Positions 1-9,159 of a DNA stretch of 64,000 nt are shown here, piece after piece. Positions within the stretch are counted from its first letter, which is position 1; every line of letters begins with the position of its first letter. The stretch spans positions 930,001 to 994,000 of the forward strand of contig NZ_CP041406.1 in NCBI RefSeq assembly GCF_014905135.1, written 5' to 3'. The notes under the pieces were generated by a model. It had not been told where the DNA came from and made no database searches. It worked only from the letters and a program-made list of their open reading frames with translations. This stretch comes from Sulfurimonas paralvinellae (GTDB lineage: Bacteria; Campylobacterota; Campylobacteria; Campylobacterales; Sulfurimonadaceae). Made by a program: the position numbers and the translations under genes.

Positions 1-1162
1 TGTTTAAGTGCTGTGCCGTCTCTACGGCTTTATCAAGCACTGCATAGTCAAATTTTTGTGCAACTTTTTCCATTCTTTTGAAAGAGCCGTGCGTGATAGG
101 GTTTTGAGAAATGACACCGCAATACTCCGGCATGTTCTCTGCGAAATGTCGTGTGCCTATCTCATTTGCTATACTGATGATCTCTGGTTTATTGACTGTT
201 GCCAATGGACGCAGAACAAGTTTGTTCGTTACCTGGTCGATGAGGGCAAGGTTGCGCAGTGTCTGACTTGAGACCTGTGCGACACTCTCTCCTGTGACAA
301 GTGCATCTATCTCCATTGCATCGGCAACTTTCTCCGAAGCGATAAGCATGAGACGTTTGAGTGTTACCCCCATGTACGTAGGAGGAGTGGAGTGAAATAT
401 CTCTTCTATGACATCATCAAAAGGTACAGAGATAAATTTGACCTTATGTGAAGAGCCAAATTTACTCCAGAGATAGAGTGCCACCTGTTTAACACCGATC
501 TCATGTGCCATACCACCGAGATTAAAGAAGATGAAATGTGTTTTTATACCCCGTTTCATTGTCAGGTAAGAGGCAACTGTCGAGTCAAATCCACCGGACA
601 TCAAGGAGAGGATATCTCCCTGTGTTCCTATTGGAAAGCCGCTTAATCCTTTATATTTTGCCGTGATGACATTGAGCTGATTCTCAATAAGCTCCATCTG
701 TACAACAACATCAGGATTTTTAAGATCGACATTTTTTGCTTCGGAGTTTGCAAGGAGATGTCCGCCGACAGTTCGCTCTATATCTATTGAGGTAAAAGAG
801 TGCTTTCCTGAACGTTTGACACGGACGACAAAAGTTTTATCTTTGAGTGAATCGGCAACAAGCTCACGCACTTTGACCTTTATCTTCTCAATCGTATCCA
901 TCTCATCAAACTGTAAAACTTCAAGGATCATCTCTATACCGGGAGTGTCAAGTAGTTTTTGTCTTACTTCGGGAAGAAATTCCTGAGGCGAAAAAACTTC
1001 AAGTTTATCAGAGAATTTAGAGACATCGACAGATTCATCGATGCGTTTTAAAATGGTTAAAAGATTGTTATAAAGCTGTCCGGTCATCTGACGTTTGGCA
1101 GAGGAGCCTTTGATCATTATCTCGGGAAACAGCTTGAGTATGAATTTTTGTTTTTGTTGCAA
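1..1162 (-). CDS. thiI: tRNA 4-thiouridine synthetase ThiI (partial, C-terminus outside window)
   Basis: ThiI adenylates U8 of tRNA and transfers sulfur to make 4-thiouridine; in many bacteria it also feeds sulfur to thiazole synthesis. The reading frame is open from 1162 to the left edge (387 codons). It begins LQQKQKFILKLFPEIMIKGS, the usual ThiI N-terminus leading into the ferredoxin-like and THUMP domains. The PP-loop signature SGGFDS lies around 587-611, and a CGVIS stretch near 113-121 holds the conserved catalytic-type cysteine. The start is a TTG at 1160-1162 with a TAAGG-like ribosome site just upstream; no ATG fits. It lies 15 bp after adk in the same direction, so the two are probably co-transcribed. 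Whether a C-terminal rhodanese domain is present cannot be seen here. Confidence 0.93.
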   Translation of the reverse strand, partial: MQQKQKFILKLFPEIMIKGSSAKRQMTGQLYNNLLTILKRIDESVDVSKFSDKLEVFSPQEFLPEVRQKLLDTPGIEMILEVLQFDEMDTIEKIKVKVRELVADSLKDKTFVVRVKRSGKHSFTSIDIERTVGGHLLANSEAKNVDLKNPDVVVQMELIENQLNVITAKYKGLSGFPIGTQGDILSLMSGGFDSTVASYLTMKRGIKTHFIFFNLGGMAHEIGVKQVALYLWSKFGSSHKVKFISVPFDDVIEEIFHSTPPTYMGVTLKRLMLIASEKVADAMEIDALVTGESVAQVSSQTLRNLALIDQVTNKLVLRPLATVNKPEIISIANEIGTRHFAENMPEYCGVISQNPITHGSFKRMEKVAQKFDYAVLDKAVETAQHLN

Positions 1163-1177
1163 TGGGGTGCCTTACTT

Positions 1178-1747
1178 TTAGAGTCTGGAGTTTATAAAAC
1201 TTTCCATCTCTTGGACTATTTTATCAATAGAATCTTCACCTGAAATAACTACAAGACGATTTATACTTGAATAAAATTTACGAATCTCTTCAAGAGGCTC
1301 TCTGTAAACTTTCATTCGGTTGTTAAATACCTTCTCATCATCATCGGCACCACGGGCGCGGCCAAGCACTCTCTTTCTTGCTGTCTCTTCACTGACTCTG
1401 ACTTCTATAACGGAGACCAGCAGTACTTCATCTGTCTTTTGGAGATATTTGTCAAGTTCTATCATCTGCTCTATACTGCGTGGATAGCCGTCAATGATGA
1501 CAACATCCGTAGGTGCTGATTTAATTGCATTTACGATTGTCTCTATGACGATCTCAATAGGAACGATAAGCCCTTGAGAGATATATTTTTCAATTATCTT
1601 GCCTCGTTCGCTGCCGCTTGCCACTTCAGCACGAAGCATATCACCTGTTGAGTAGTGGGTAATGTTGTCGTTGTGTTTGGCTATAAGTTCTGCGTCGGTA
1701 GTTTTACCGGAGCCGGGTGCTCCGATGATCAAAAAGAGTTTTTTCAT
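1178..1747 (-). CDS. adk: adenylate kinase
   Basis: Adenylate kinase interconverts ATP plus AMP and two ADP. The 189-residue protein starts [17 protein letters not shown], with the P-loop at residues 9-17. It has the AMP-site motif DGYPRS and a short lid region ([13 protein letters not shown]), so it is the short-lid form without zinc cysteines. It lies 3 bp after aspS and 15 bp before thiI, all on the minus strand. The order aspS-adk next to nadK matches the Campylobacter jejuni arrangement as I remember it (established knowledge, recalled, not checked). Confidence 0.96.
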   Translation of the reverse strand: MKKLFLIIGAPGSGKTTDAELIAKHNDNITHYSTGDMLRAEVASGSERGKIIEKYISQGLIVPIEIVIETIVNAIKSAPTDVVIIDGYPRSIEQMIELDKYLQKTDEVLLVSVIEVRVSEETARKRVLGRARGADDDEKVFNNRMKVYREPLEEIRKFYSSINRLVVISGEDSIDKIVQEMESFINSRL

Positions 1748-1750
1748 TCT

Positions 1751-3508
1751 CTACGCTTTTGTCTGCTCACGCAGTCTAATGTGCAGGTCACGTAGTTGAG
1801 TGTTGTCTACAGGAGATGGTGCATCTGTTAAGATACAAGAAGCTTTTTGTGTTTTAGGGAAAGCGATGACATCACGGATAGATGCAGTTTTAGAAATAAG
1901 CATCATAAGTCTGTCGAAACCGATCGCGAAACCACCATGTGGAGGCGCACCAAATTTAAGTGCATCGAGTAAGAAACCAAATTTCTCCTGCGCTTCTTCT
2001 TCTTCGATTCCAAGGAGTTTAAAGACACTCTCTTGAATATCTTCTTTATGGATACGGATAGATCCGCCACCAAGCTCGACACCGTTAAGAACGATATCGT
2101 AAGCGATAGACTCTATCTCCTCCACATCATCACAATCCAAACTTTTTGGCATTGTAAATGGATGGTGCAGTGCTTTTACGCGGCCATCTTCGACTTCGAA
2201 CATCGGGAAGTCAACAACCCATACAAACTCATACTTGTCTGGATCGATAAGATTCATTTTCTCATGTTCTGCAATGAAGTTTCTAAAGCGTCCCATGTAG
2301 TCCCAGACAACTTTTTTCTCACCTGCACCAAAGAACACAACATCACCGACTTCAAGTTGAGTTCTTTCTATGATGAGTTGAATATCTTCTTCAGTGAAGA
2401 ATTTTGTAAGCGGGCCTTTGAGACCATCTTCTTTCATCTGGAAATATCCAAGACCATGGGCACCGAACTTACGTACGAAATCTTCAAAACCTTTCATTTC
2501 GCGTTTTGAAAATATCAAATCGGCACCAGGAACGCGAAGCGCTTTGATGCGGTTAATGTGAGGATTTTTAGCGATGTTTGTAAATATCTCATTGTCACAA
2601 CGCTCAAAAATGTCGATAACATCGACCATCTCAAGTCCATAGCGAAGGTCTGGTTTATCTGAACCATATTTTTCCATAGCTTCTTTGTATGTGATGCGGT
2701 TAAACGGTGCTTTCACCTCAACGTCACATGCCGCGAACATTGCACTAAGGAGATCCTCTGCTACTTTGATGACATCCTCTTGGTTACAAAAGCTCATCTC
2801 GACATCTATCTGAGTGAATTCCGGTTGTCTGTCTGCACGTAAATCTTCGTCACGGAAACATTTTGCTATCTGGAAATATCTGTCAAAACCGCCAACCATT
2901 AAAAGTTGTTTGAAAAGTTGTGGAGATTGTGGCAGCGCATAGAATTCACCGCTGTGAACACGAGACGGCACGAGATAATCACGAGCACCTTCCGGTGTTG
3001 ATTTTGTTAAAATAGGTGTCTCAACTTCAAGGAATCCATTTGCATCAAGGATGTTTCTAGCTGCTATCGCCGCTTTTGAACGAAGACGGAAAGCTTCATA
3101 TTTTGACGGGTCACGCAGTTCGAGGTAACGGTACTTAAGCGTTGTCTCTTCACCGACCTTCTCATCACCGATGACAAACGGAAGCGGCGCTGATTTGTTT
3201 TCAATGATTAGCTCTTTGACAACTACTTCGATAGCACCTGTTTTAAGGCGTGGATTTGTAAGTCCTTCACCACGGAGACGGATCGTTCCTTTTGCAATAA
3301 GAACATACTCGTCACGAACACTGTCTGCAACTTTATGTGCCTCTTTTGAATCCTCAGGGTCACAAGTAAGCTGGATAAGACCAGTTTTGTCACGTAAATC
3401 TATGAAGATGATCCCACCATGGTCGCGGTAGCTGTTCGCCCAACCGGTAAGTGTGACCTCTTCGCCAACATTTTTTTCACTTAAATCTGTACAGTAATGA
3501 CTTCTCAA
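1751..3508 (-). CDS. aspS: aspartyl-tRNA synthetase
   Basis: Class II synthetase that attaches aspartate to tRNA-Asp. The N-terminal OB-fold anticodon-binding domain (about residues 15-105) contains [19 protein letters not shown]. Motif 2 is seen as [19 protein letters not shown] and motif 3 as [13 protein letters not shown], with the bacterial GAD insertion between them. The length of 585 residues is normal. In Campylobacterota AspRS is usually the non-discriminating type that also makes Asp-tRNA-Asn for GatCAB; that specificity is inferred, not read from the sequence. It is divergent from nadK, with 92 bp between the two starts. Confidence 0.97.
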   Translation of the reverse strand: MRSHYCTDLSEKNVGEEVTLTGWANSYRDHGGIIFIDLRDKTGLIQLTCDPEDSKEAHKVADSVRDEYVLIAKGTIRLRGEGLTNPRLKTGAIEVVVKELIIENKSAPLPFVIGDEKVGEETTLKYRYLELRDPSKYEAFRLRSKAAIAARNILDANGFLEVETPILTKSTPEGARDYLVPSRVHSGEFYALPQSPQLFKQLLMVGGFDRYFQIAKCFRDEDLRADRQPEFTQIDVEMSFCNQEDVIKVAEDLLSAMFAACDVEVKAPFNRITYKEAMEKYGSDKPDLRYGLEMVDVIDIFERCDNEIFTNIAKNPHINRIKALRVPGADLIFSKREMKGFEDFVRKFGAHGLGYFQMKEDGLKGPLTKFFTEEDIQLIIERTQLEVGDVVFFGAGEKKVVWDYMGRFRNFIAEHEKMNLIDPDKYEFVWVVDFPMFEVEDGRVKALHHPFTMPKSLDCDDVEEIESIAYDIVLNGVELGGGSIRIHKEDIQESVFKLLGIEEEEAQEKFGFLLDALKFGAPPHGGFAIGFDRLMMLISKTASIRDVIAFPKTQKASCILTDAPSPVDNTQLRDLHIRLREQTKA

Positions 3509-3565
3509 GGTTAAAGTCCTATTTAAAAATTTTTGCGATTATATCCAAAAAGTCCTTATCTGTTG

Positions 3566-3571
3566 TATAAT
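3566..3571 (+). promoter_or_regulatory. probable -10 box of nadK
   Basis: A TGTATAAT sequence (TATAAT at 3566-3571) lies 30 bp upstream of the nadK TTG start in the aspS/nadK divergent gap. No -35 box is evident, as is usual for sigma-70 promoters in this phylum. Confidence 0.5.
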
Positions 3572-3600
3572 TAAGAAAATATTTCATTAAAAGAGCCATT

Positions 3601-4455
3601 TTGCAAGCAGAAAAAATAAAAAAAGTGGGTGTTGTTTTACGCCCATCTTCACCGGAACTCAAACAAAATTATTTTGAACTTGAAAAGATTTTCAACAAGT
3701 ACGGCATAGAGACGACCATTGAGAGTATAAGCGGGGCAATGATAGGCATCATGGGTATGGAATTTGATAATCTCTGTCAAAGCTGTGATGTTTTGGTAAC
3801 ACTCGGCGGTGACGGAACACTTATCTCTGCCGTGAGACGTTCTTTTAAGCATGATGTTCCTGTTTTTGGCATCTATGCAGGTAATCTTGGTTTTTTGGCT
3901 GATATCAACATGGGTGAACTCGAAGCTTTTGTAAAAAGTCTTGTAAAAGGGGAGTACAGAGTTGATGAACGGGCTATTTTGGAAGCGACATTTCAAGAGA
4001 ATGAGAACGAAGTTACCATTTATGCTTTTAACGACATTGTCCTCACGAGACCTTCGGTTTCAAATATGATACATATCGAAACACTTGTCGATTCCAAGGC
4101 TTTTAATACCTATTATGGTGATGGTGTTATCGTCTCGACGCCGACGGGTTCGACTGCGTACAATCTTTCTGCAGGCGGTCCGGTACTGTTTCCGCTTACA
4201 AATGTATTTGCTCTCACGCCTATCTGCCCGCATTCCCTCACGCAGCGACCTGTTGTTTTACCAGGAAAGTTTTCTATAGAGATGAAAACACCGCAAGATA
4301 GAGCTTTGGTTATTATAGATGGGCAGGATAAGCATGAACTTGAAGCAGGGGAGAGCATTCACATTCAGCTTGCCCGCAAAACGGTCAAGCTTATTCACAG
4401 AGAAGAGTTTAACTACTTTGATGTTCTCAAAGAGAAACTCAACTGGGGTGATTAG
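3601..4455 (+). CDS. nadK: NAD kinase
   Basis: Phosphorylates NAD to NADP. The protein has the diagnostic GGDGT motif (residues 69-73), the GNLGFLADI segment and the glycine-rich TPTGSTAYNLSAGGP motif. Its 284 residues match the family length. Translation starts at a TTG preceded by an AAAAGAG ribosome site. In C. jejuni and H. pylori nadK is followed directly by recN (recalled); here the two are about 5.3 kb apart. Its last 4 bases overlap the stop of the convergent membrane-protein gene. Confidence 0.95.
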   Translation: MQAEKIKKVGVVLRPSSPELKQNYFELEKIFNKYGIETTIESISGAMIGIMGMEFDNLCQSCDVLVTLGGDGTLISAVRRSFKHDVPVFGIYAGNLGFLADINMGELEAFVKSLVKGEYRVDERAILEATFQENENEVTIYAFNDIVLTRPSVSNMIHIETLVDSKAFNTYYGDGVIVSTPTGSTAYNLSAGGPVLFPLTNVFALTPICPHSLTQRPVVLPGKFSIEMKTPQDRALVIIDGQDKHELEAGESIHIQLARKTVKLIHREEFNYFDVLKEKLNWGD

Positions 4456-5054
4456 TCTATATTGATGTTTGAAGAGCTGTCAGAGTTCTTTTTGATCATT
4501 CTTTTAATCTGCTCTGCCGAGTAGGACTTTTGTGCATGGTTCTCATTTAATAGATCGAACCTTATCTGCACAGTCAGTTTTCCGAGTGCTTCTGAGAGTT
4601 TATGGTCATCATTGCTGAGTGTTCCGTCTTTTGAAAGTTCAGAAACTACAGTTAAAAAGTTATTGTACTCATTGAGTACGGCAGGTGAAGCAAAGATCGC
4701 AAGTCTATGGGTGATAAACTGCAGTTTTGTAATGTCTTTACCGGTTAAGAGTGCCTCATCGGACATATTTTCCATAAGATCCAAAAGTCTTTCGTATGTT
4801 GCCGCTTTGAGGTCCAAAAACTTTATATTTTGTTCTTTTTCTATCTCAACTTCTGTCTGTTTGTTAAGTAAAAGTGCTGTTATGAAGACCGTCGCGATCG
4901 TTCCTAATATGATAAGAACGATCTCTTGTGTAAAAGGTGTTGAGTCCGTTACCTTATAAGCATATCGCAAATACGCATAACCTGCTATGAGGGTCATTAA
5001 TGTTAAAATAAGATAGAGTAGCTTTTTTGGAACGTTATTCATTAGTATATACAC
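4452..5054 (-). CDS. hypothetical membrane protein, two N-terminal TM helices
   Basis: I do not recognise a named family. The 200-residue product has two hydrophobic helices (about residues 10-30 and 43-63). A predominantly helical, charged cytoplasmic part follows (about 65-200), rich in Lys, Glu and Leu and possibly forming a coiled coil. It is the first of several genes that separate nadK from recN. It is convergent with nadK (4-bp overlap) and divergent from the polysaccharide deacetylase gene. Function unknown. Confidence 0.75.
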   Translation of the reverse strand: MYILMNNVPKKLLYLILTLMTLIAGYAYLRYAYKVTDSTPFTQEIVLIILGTIATVFITALLLNKQTEVEIEKEQNIKFLDLKAATYERLLDLMENMSDEALLTGKDITKLQFITHRLAIFASPAVLNEYNNFLTVVSELSKDGTLSNDDHKLSEALGKLTVQIRFDLLNENHAQKSYSAEQIKRMIKKNSDSSSNINID

Positions 5055-5097
5055 CTTATAATTAGTACCATGATTATATCGAAAAGGAAATATAAAA

Positions 5098-6144
5098 ATG
5101 CTTCAAAAAACAGTGTTGTTTGTACTTGTAAGTATGTTTTTAACGAGTACATTGTTTGGTATGCAAAAACATGTAGTCATCTTGCAGTATCACAGGTTCG
5201 ATGAGAACAAATACCCGACAACGAGTATCTCAATGAAGCTTTTTACACAACAGATGGAGTATCTCACGCAGCATCATTATAATATATGGCCGCTTTCCAA
5301 AGTAGTGCGCTATCTGCAGCAAAAAAAACCGCTTCCGGATAAGACAGTTGTTATAAGCATTGATGATGCCTATAGAAGTACTTATACCAAAGCGTACCCG
5401 CTGTTAAAGAAATATCATCTGCCGTTTACACTTTTTGTCAGTACTCTGCCTGTTGATCACGGTTCCAAAAATTACTTAACCTGGGATATGATGCGTGAGA
5501 TGGCTAAAAACGGTGCCGAATTTGCCAATCATACCTATTCGCATCAGTATCTTGTTCGAGACAGATTGAAAGATCCACAAGATAAACAATATATTGTCGA
5601 TGAAATCCAAAAATCTCAAGAAAAGCTGGAAAAAGAGCTAGGCAACAGTGTAGCAACAAAGCCGAAGATGCTGGCATATCCTTTTGGTGAATACGATAAA
5701 AATCTTATGCATATAACAAAAGAGCTTGGCTATGTCGGTGTTGCCCAGAATTCCGGACCCATTTCAAGCGAAAGTGATTTTATGGCTTTGCGACGTTTTC
5801 CAATGTCGGGAGGGTATGGAGAGATGGAACAGTTTGTAGTGAAGATAAATACACTGCCGCTTCCTTTGTTATCGGTTGAGGATGAAGATACCATTGTAGA
5901 TGAAAGTAATAATCCGCCGCTTTTAACGTTGAGCTTGCAAAAACCGCTTAAAGGCTTTCAATGTTTTAATGCCAATGGAGAAAAGTTGAAGATGCAGTGG
6001 ATGAGTGATACTCAGGTGACAGTCCAGTCATCAAAGCCTTTGGCGTATCCGAGAGATCACTATACTTGTACCGCACCTACTCAAAATAAAGAGAGTTGGT
6101 ACTGGTACTCTCATCTCTGGGTTGTTCTTCAAAAACAGCCTTAA
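5098..6144 (+). CDS. polysaccharide deacetylase (NodB fold), exported
   Basis: The 348-residue protein has a signal peptide (residues 1-21, ending LFG) followed by a NodB-type carbohydrate esterase 4 domain. The metal-binding Asp-Asp pair is seen as VISIDDAY and the His pair as NHTYSH; a later AYPFGEYD stretch is also typical. Such enzymes remove N-acetyl groups from surface polysaccharide or peptidoglycan. About 90 C-terminal residues lie outside the recognisable domain, perhaps a small beta domain. It is convergent with the MEMO gene (4-bp overlap). The substrate cannot be told from the sequence. Confidence 0.85.
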   Translation: MLQKTVLFVLVSMFLTSTLFGMQKHVVILQYHRFDENKYPTTSISMKLFTQQMEYLTQHHYNIWPLSKVVRYLQQKKPLPDKTVVISIDDAYRSTYTKAYPLLKKYHLPFTLFVSTLPVDHGSKNYLTWDMMREMAKNGAEFANHTYSHQYLVRDRLKDPQDKQYIVDEIQKSQEKLEKELGNSVATKPKMLAYPFGEYDKNLMHITKELGYVGVAQNSGPISSESDFMALRRFPMSGGYGEMEQFVVKINTLPLPLLSVEDEDTIVDESNNPPLLTLSLQKPLKGFQCFNANGEKLKMQWMSDTQVTVQSSKPLAYPRDHYTCTAPTQNKESWYWYSHLWVVLQKQP

Positions 6145-6938
6145 CTAAAAGCCGCACTCATATAGCCGACGACCTGTGATTTGTCACCACTGGCATCTGC
6201 ACTTGTGCGATAATCCAGCAGAGTCGCTTGATAGCCTCTTTTTTTGGCGACATGCAGTATGGCTTCCACACCTATTTTTCCACACGCTTCACACCCCTGA
6301 TGTAACTCTGCAGGGTTGAGACTGGCGACGGCATCGAGGCAGATGCTGTCAAGTTTATTTGCTTTGTCGATGTCGTAGTAGTGACTCAGGTCTGTACTGA
6401 TAACGACGACAGTATCTTTGTCTTCTAAAAGATAGTCAATGATCTCTGCGAGATGTGCCGGATCTTCTTGACCATAAACAAGTTCTAGGACAGATACATC
6501 ACCCATATAGTTCTTGATAAAAGGCATTTGCACCTCTGTCGAGTGCTCTGCGTGAGCATCACTTTGAAATATAACTCCAAAGCGCTTCATTAATTCATCT
6601 GCTAAAGTGATGTCTATCTTTAAATTTCCAAAAGGTGTTTCGTAGCTGTCATATTTGGCTACGCTTACCCCCTTAAGATAGACCCGATGACTAGGTCCTA
6701 TGACAACCACACGTTTTGCATGCGTATTTTGCAGTACCCGAAAAGCGATGTTTGCCGTAAAAGCGGAGTAAACATACCCTGCGTGAGGTACAATGATGGC
6801 ACGTGGCTTGATCGCAAGAATGGATTTGTCCTGCAGGGCATCATCTATGATCTTGTTGTAATGATCGAACATTTGTGTTATCTCTAATTTGTCAACCGGA
6901 TAAAACTGTCCGGCAACAGCGTCTTTTCGTAAACTCAT
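6141..6938 (-). CDS. amrB: MEMO1-family protein (AmmeMemoRadiSam system protein B)
   Basis: The product has the MEMO fold, related to extradiol dioxygenases. It starts MSLRKDAVAGQFYP and contains IIVPHAGYVYS, IGPSHRVYL and STDLSHY, which carry the conserved His residues, then SGDKSQVVGYMS near the end. I chose the second ATG (6938) because AAGGAG lies 7 bases before it and only 1 base before the first ATG. That choice gives an ATGA overlap with the upstream radical SAM gene, so the two are translationally coupled. The biological reaction of the pair is not established. No AMMECR1 (component A) gene is present in the window. Confidence 0.88.
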   Translation of the reverse strand: MSLRKDAVAGQFYPVDKLEITQMFDHYNKIIDDALQDKSILAIKPRAIIVPHAGYVYSAFTANIAFRVLQNTHAKRVVVIGPSHRVYLKGVSVAKYDSYETPFGNLKIDITLADELMKRFGVIFQSDAHAEHSTEVQMPFIKNYMGDVSVLELVYGQEDPAHLAEIIDYLLEDKDTVVVISTDLSHYYDIDKANKLDSICLDAVASLNPAELHQGCEACGKIGVEAILHVAKKRGYQATLLDYRTSADASGDKSQVVGYMSAAFS

Positions 6939-7927
6939 TTCCATACTCCTTCTATCTCTCTGTTACATTTTGGACAGTGTCCGTCAACGAGCAGATTTTT
7001 CGTTATGCTGTAACCTGTTCTGTCTATTAAAAGTGTTCCGCAGTCCGGACAGTACGTGTCCCCATGAACAGGAACATTGCCTAAGTAAACATACTCAAGT
7101 CCTGCTTCTTTGGCAATTTTCTGTGCACGTTCCAAAGTCTGCAGTTTGGTGTACTCATGATCCTGCATCTTATAGTCAGGATGAAATGCACTCAAATGCC
7201 ATGGAACATGCTTTCCAAGTTCGTCGGCTATGAATGACGCCATAGCTTTTAAGTCTGCGTCACTGTCGTTTTCACCTTCGATGAGCAGTGTGGTTACCTC
7301 TACCCAGATACCTTCTTTAACCATGCCGCGAAGTGTCTCTTTGACAGCTTCAAGACCGCCTTTGAGTATTTTTTTATAGTAGGCATCATCCCAGCTTTTG
7401 AGGTCGACATTTGCCGCATCAAGCCAGGAAGCCATATCTTTGACAACTTCGGGTGATTCAAAACCATTGGTCACAAAGATATTTTTAAGACCTTTGGCTT
7501 TTGCAATAACCCCGATATCTTTGGCATAAGGGTAGAAGATAGTCGGTTCATTATAGGTATAGGCAATAGAATCCGATCCGTTTTCAATGGCCAACTCGAC
7601 CATTCGCTCCGGAGAGATGTATACACTCTCATCTACTTTTCGTTCCTGCGATATCTGCCAGTTTTGACAAAACGGGCATTGGAAATTGCACCCGACCGTT
7701 CCGAGTGAGAGAGCAGTAGTGCTGGGTAAAAGGTGGTAAAGAGGTTTTTTCTCGACAGGATCAACATTTAAAGCACTTGGATGTCCGTAAACAAGTGTTT
7801 TTAGCTCTCCGTTTTCATTTTTATTGACACCGCAGATACCGACTTGCCCCTCTTTCATCTGACAATAATGCTGACACAGTAGACACATAATTTTTTCTTT
7901 ATTAGGTATATTTTTATAATAGTTCAT
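6935..7927 (-). CDS. amrS: AmmeMemoRadiSam system radical SAM enzyme
   Basis: A radical SAM protein of 330 residues. The cluster cysteines are C80, C84 and C87 in GCNFQCPFCQNW. An N-terminal CLLCQHYC...GICGV segment carries further cysteines. The C-terminus has a zinc-ribbon-like CPDC...CPKC pair. This layout is that of the AmmeMemoRadiSam (PflA-related) family. GAGGAG lies 7 bases before the ATG. It forms a two-gene operon with the MEMO gene. The upstream side (above 7927) is the end of the cassette-like region. Confidence 0.9.
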   Translation of the reverse strand: MNYYKNIPNKEKIMCLLCQHYCQMKEGQVGICGVNKNENGELKTLVYGHPSALNVDPVEKKPLYHLLPSTTALSLGTVGCNFQCPFCQNWQISQERKVDESVYISPERMVELAIENGSDSIAYTYNEPTIFYPYAKDIGVIAKAKGLKNIFVTNGFESPEVVKDMASWLDAANVDLKSWDDAYYKKILKGGLEAVKETLRGMVKEGIWVEVTTLLIEGENDSDADLKAMASFIADELGKHVPWHLSAFHPDYKMQDHEYTKLQTLERAQKIAKEAGLEYVYLGNVPVHGDTYCPDCGTLLIDRTGYSITKNLLVDGHCPKCNREIEGVWK

Positions 7928-8098
7928 ATTTAACTCCTCGAGTCAAGTATATTTATACACTTAGGCTCAACTTAAAGTTAATTCTAGCTTAATTTTTAGA
8001 GAATGTCAAGAAAAGTGTTACTAAAAGTAGCATGTTGAAAACTGAGTAAGACTACTATTTTGTATATTTAATTAGTGTTATGGCTTCAGGAATGTACT
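7928..8098. other. non-coding AT-rich spacer
   Basis: Between the amrS start and the first attC-like site I see no gene. The stretch is AT-rich. A minus-strand CCATAACAC near 8077-8085 resembles the beginning of another attC-like arm, but no partner arm was found. Confidence 0.4.
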
Positions 8099-8233
8099 GT
8101 ATAACGGTCGAGTACAAAAATATGTTACCTCTTTTTGTAGTCTTTTAAGTTTTACAATGGTAGCTAAATCTTTAAGGTTTTTAAAGTTTAAAATCGGCGA
8201 GGGTAACATATTTTTGTTGCTACGATTTGTTAT
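8099..8233 (-). repeat. attC-like recombination site A
   Basis: On the minus strand this runs from ATAACAAATCG to CGACCGTTATAC and lies immediately 3' of the small membrane-protein gene. It contains a perfect 15-base inverted repeat, CAAAAATATGTTACC, with arms at 8115-8129 and 8202-8216 on the plus strand, and TAAC/GTTA at its ends. The first ~33 bases match the start of site B (ATAACAAAT... then AAAATATGTTACC). This is the architecture of integron attC sites: gene-distal, foldable, with conserved ends and a variable centre. The assignment is inference. Confidence 0.55.
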
Positions 8234-8242
8234 GTAGATAAC

Positions 8243-8440
8243 TCAGTCTCCTCCACCTGCATCACCACTAAATGAAGTATCAAAACTAGATGAATCATCT
8301 CTGTCAGAGTCCCCCGTAAAACCAGGGCTGTCTATCCCGATGCCACCTTTTTTATTTTCTTTATTAGTAGAAGTTGCATCAAAATATACCCATGCGAGTA
8401 TAGCAATTAGAATAATTATATATAAAAATATAGCATACAA
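8243..8440 (-). CDS. small membrane protein with acidic Ser/Gly-rich tail (cassette gene)
   Basis: A 65-residue product with one N-terminal TM helix (residues 3-19). A hydrophilic tail rich in Asp, Ser and Gly follows, ending SGDAGGGD. It is unknown as a family, but small proteins of this shape are common in gene cassettes. It follows the DUF6194-like gene by 54 bp in the same direction and is followed directly by attC-like site A, so the two genes probably share one cassette. Confidence 0.6.
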   Translation of the reverse strand: MYAIFLYIIILIAILAWVYFDATSTNKENKKGGIGIDSPGFTGDSDRDDSSSFDTSFSGDAGGGD

Positions 8441-8494
8441 AATAATTTCCTTTTATTCATCATCCAAGGATTTGTTAGCATTTGTATTATTCTA

Positions 8495-8944
8495 TTACTT
8501 TATTTTCTTATCAAACTTCTCAACAGCTAACCCATAACTTTCATCCAAAAAGTCTTTTATATCATCAAAGCTTTCCTTGGTTGGATTTAAAATACAAATC
8601 CAATTCATCCATCCATATATTGGATGTGGAGTAATCAAATCAAGTTCTTTAAAATTAAAACTACTTTCTATGATATCACCTTTGGCTGGTCGTTTAAATT
8701 TATTATTAAAAAGATTTTGAAAACTTTGCTTTGAAATTCCAATACTAAATCTAAACACATTGTCTCTATCTAAATATGATGCTTTATCATTATCTCCATC
8801 TTTTTCTTTGATAGTACAAAAATAAACACCATTTGGTAAAGCTTTATTTGGATTATAAAAAAATGAAGTTTCACCCCAACTTGATTTAGGGATTACTCCT
8901 TCAAAATTTTCAATGATATATTCTTTTATATCTTTTGGTGTCAT
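8495..8944 (-). CDS. DUF6194-like protein (cassette gene)
   Basis: A 149-residue cytoplasmic protein. The pattern W-GETSFFYNP, LDRDNVFRFSIGI, PHPIYGWMNWICILNP resembles the DUF6194 family, whose function is unknown (identification from memory of the family pattern). Its ATG is only about 14 bases after the GTTAGC end of attC-like site B, as expected for an integron cassette gene. It uses AT-rich codons and contains none of the TGCGTGAG octamers found in the backbone. Confidence 0.7.
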   Translation of the reverse strand: MTPKDIKEYIIENFEGVIPKSSWGETSFFYNPNKALPNGVYFCTIKEKDGDNDKASYLDRDNVFRFSIGISKQSFQNLFNNKFKRPAKGDIIESSFNFKELDLITPHPIYGWMNWICILNPTKESFDDIKDFLDESYGLAVEKFDKKIK

Positions 8945-8957
8945 CTCTTTATTCCTA

Positions 8958-9158
8958 TGCTAACGGCGAGGCTGAGCACCATCAAGATATAATCCAGAAA
9001 ACCCTTCGGGATTTTATGAATTATATCTTGATGTGTGTTCTCCTGTCAATTGTTGTATGTAGCGAAGTGAAATACAATAATCTGGCAAGAAGATGTATCT
9101 CACCATTGTATGTGTTCGTAAAGCGGTGGTAACATATTTTATTGCCGTTATTTGTTAT
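8958..9158 (-). repeat. attC-like recombination site B (long)
   Basis: On the minus strand it begins ATAACAAATAACGGC right after the stop of the 117-aa gene and ends GCCTCGCCGTTAGCA just before the next gene. TAACGGC/GCCGTTA form the outer pair. The inner part has a perfect 14-base inverted repeat, CATCAAGATATAAT, at 8980-8993 and 9020-9033, and a second imperfect hairpin near 9048-9081. About 200 bases is long for an attC; the half at 8958-9055 alone has a typical attC size, and the rest may be a remnant of another site. Confidence 0.5.
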
Positions 9159-9159
9159 A

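Noticed and set aside
2033-2509. A 158-codon plus-strand frame inside aspS
   Set aside because: It lies wholly antisense to conserved aspS sequence and shows no family features.
8935-9132. A 65-codon plus-strand frame across attC-like site B
   Set aside because: It is made of the site's inverted repeats and has no ribosome site; the repeat structure explains it better.
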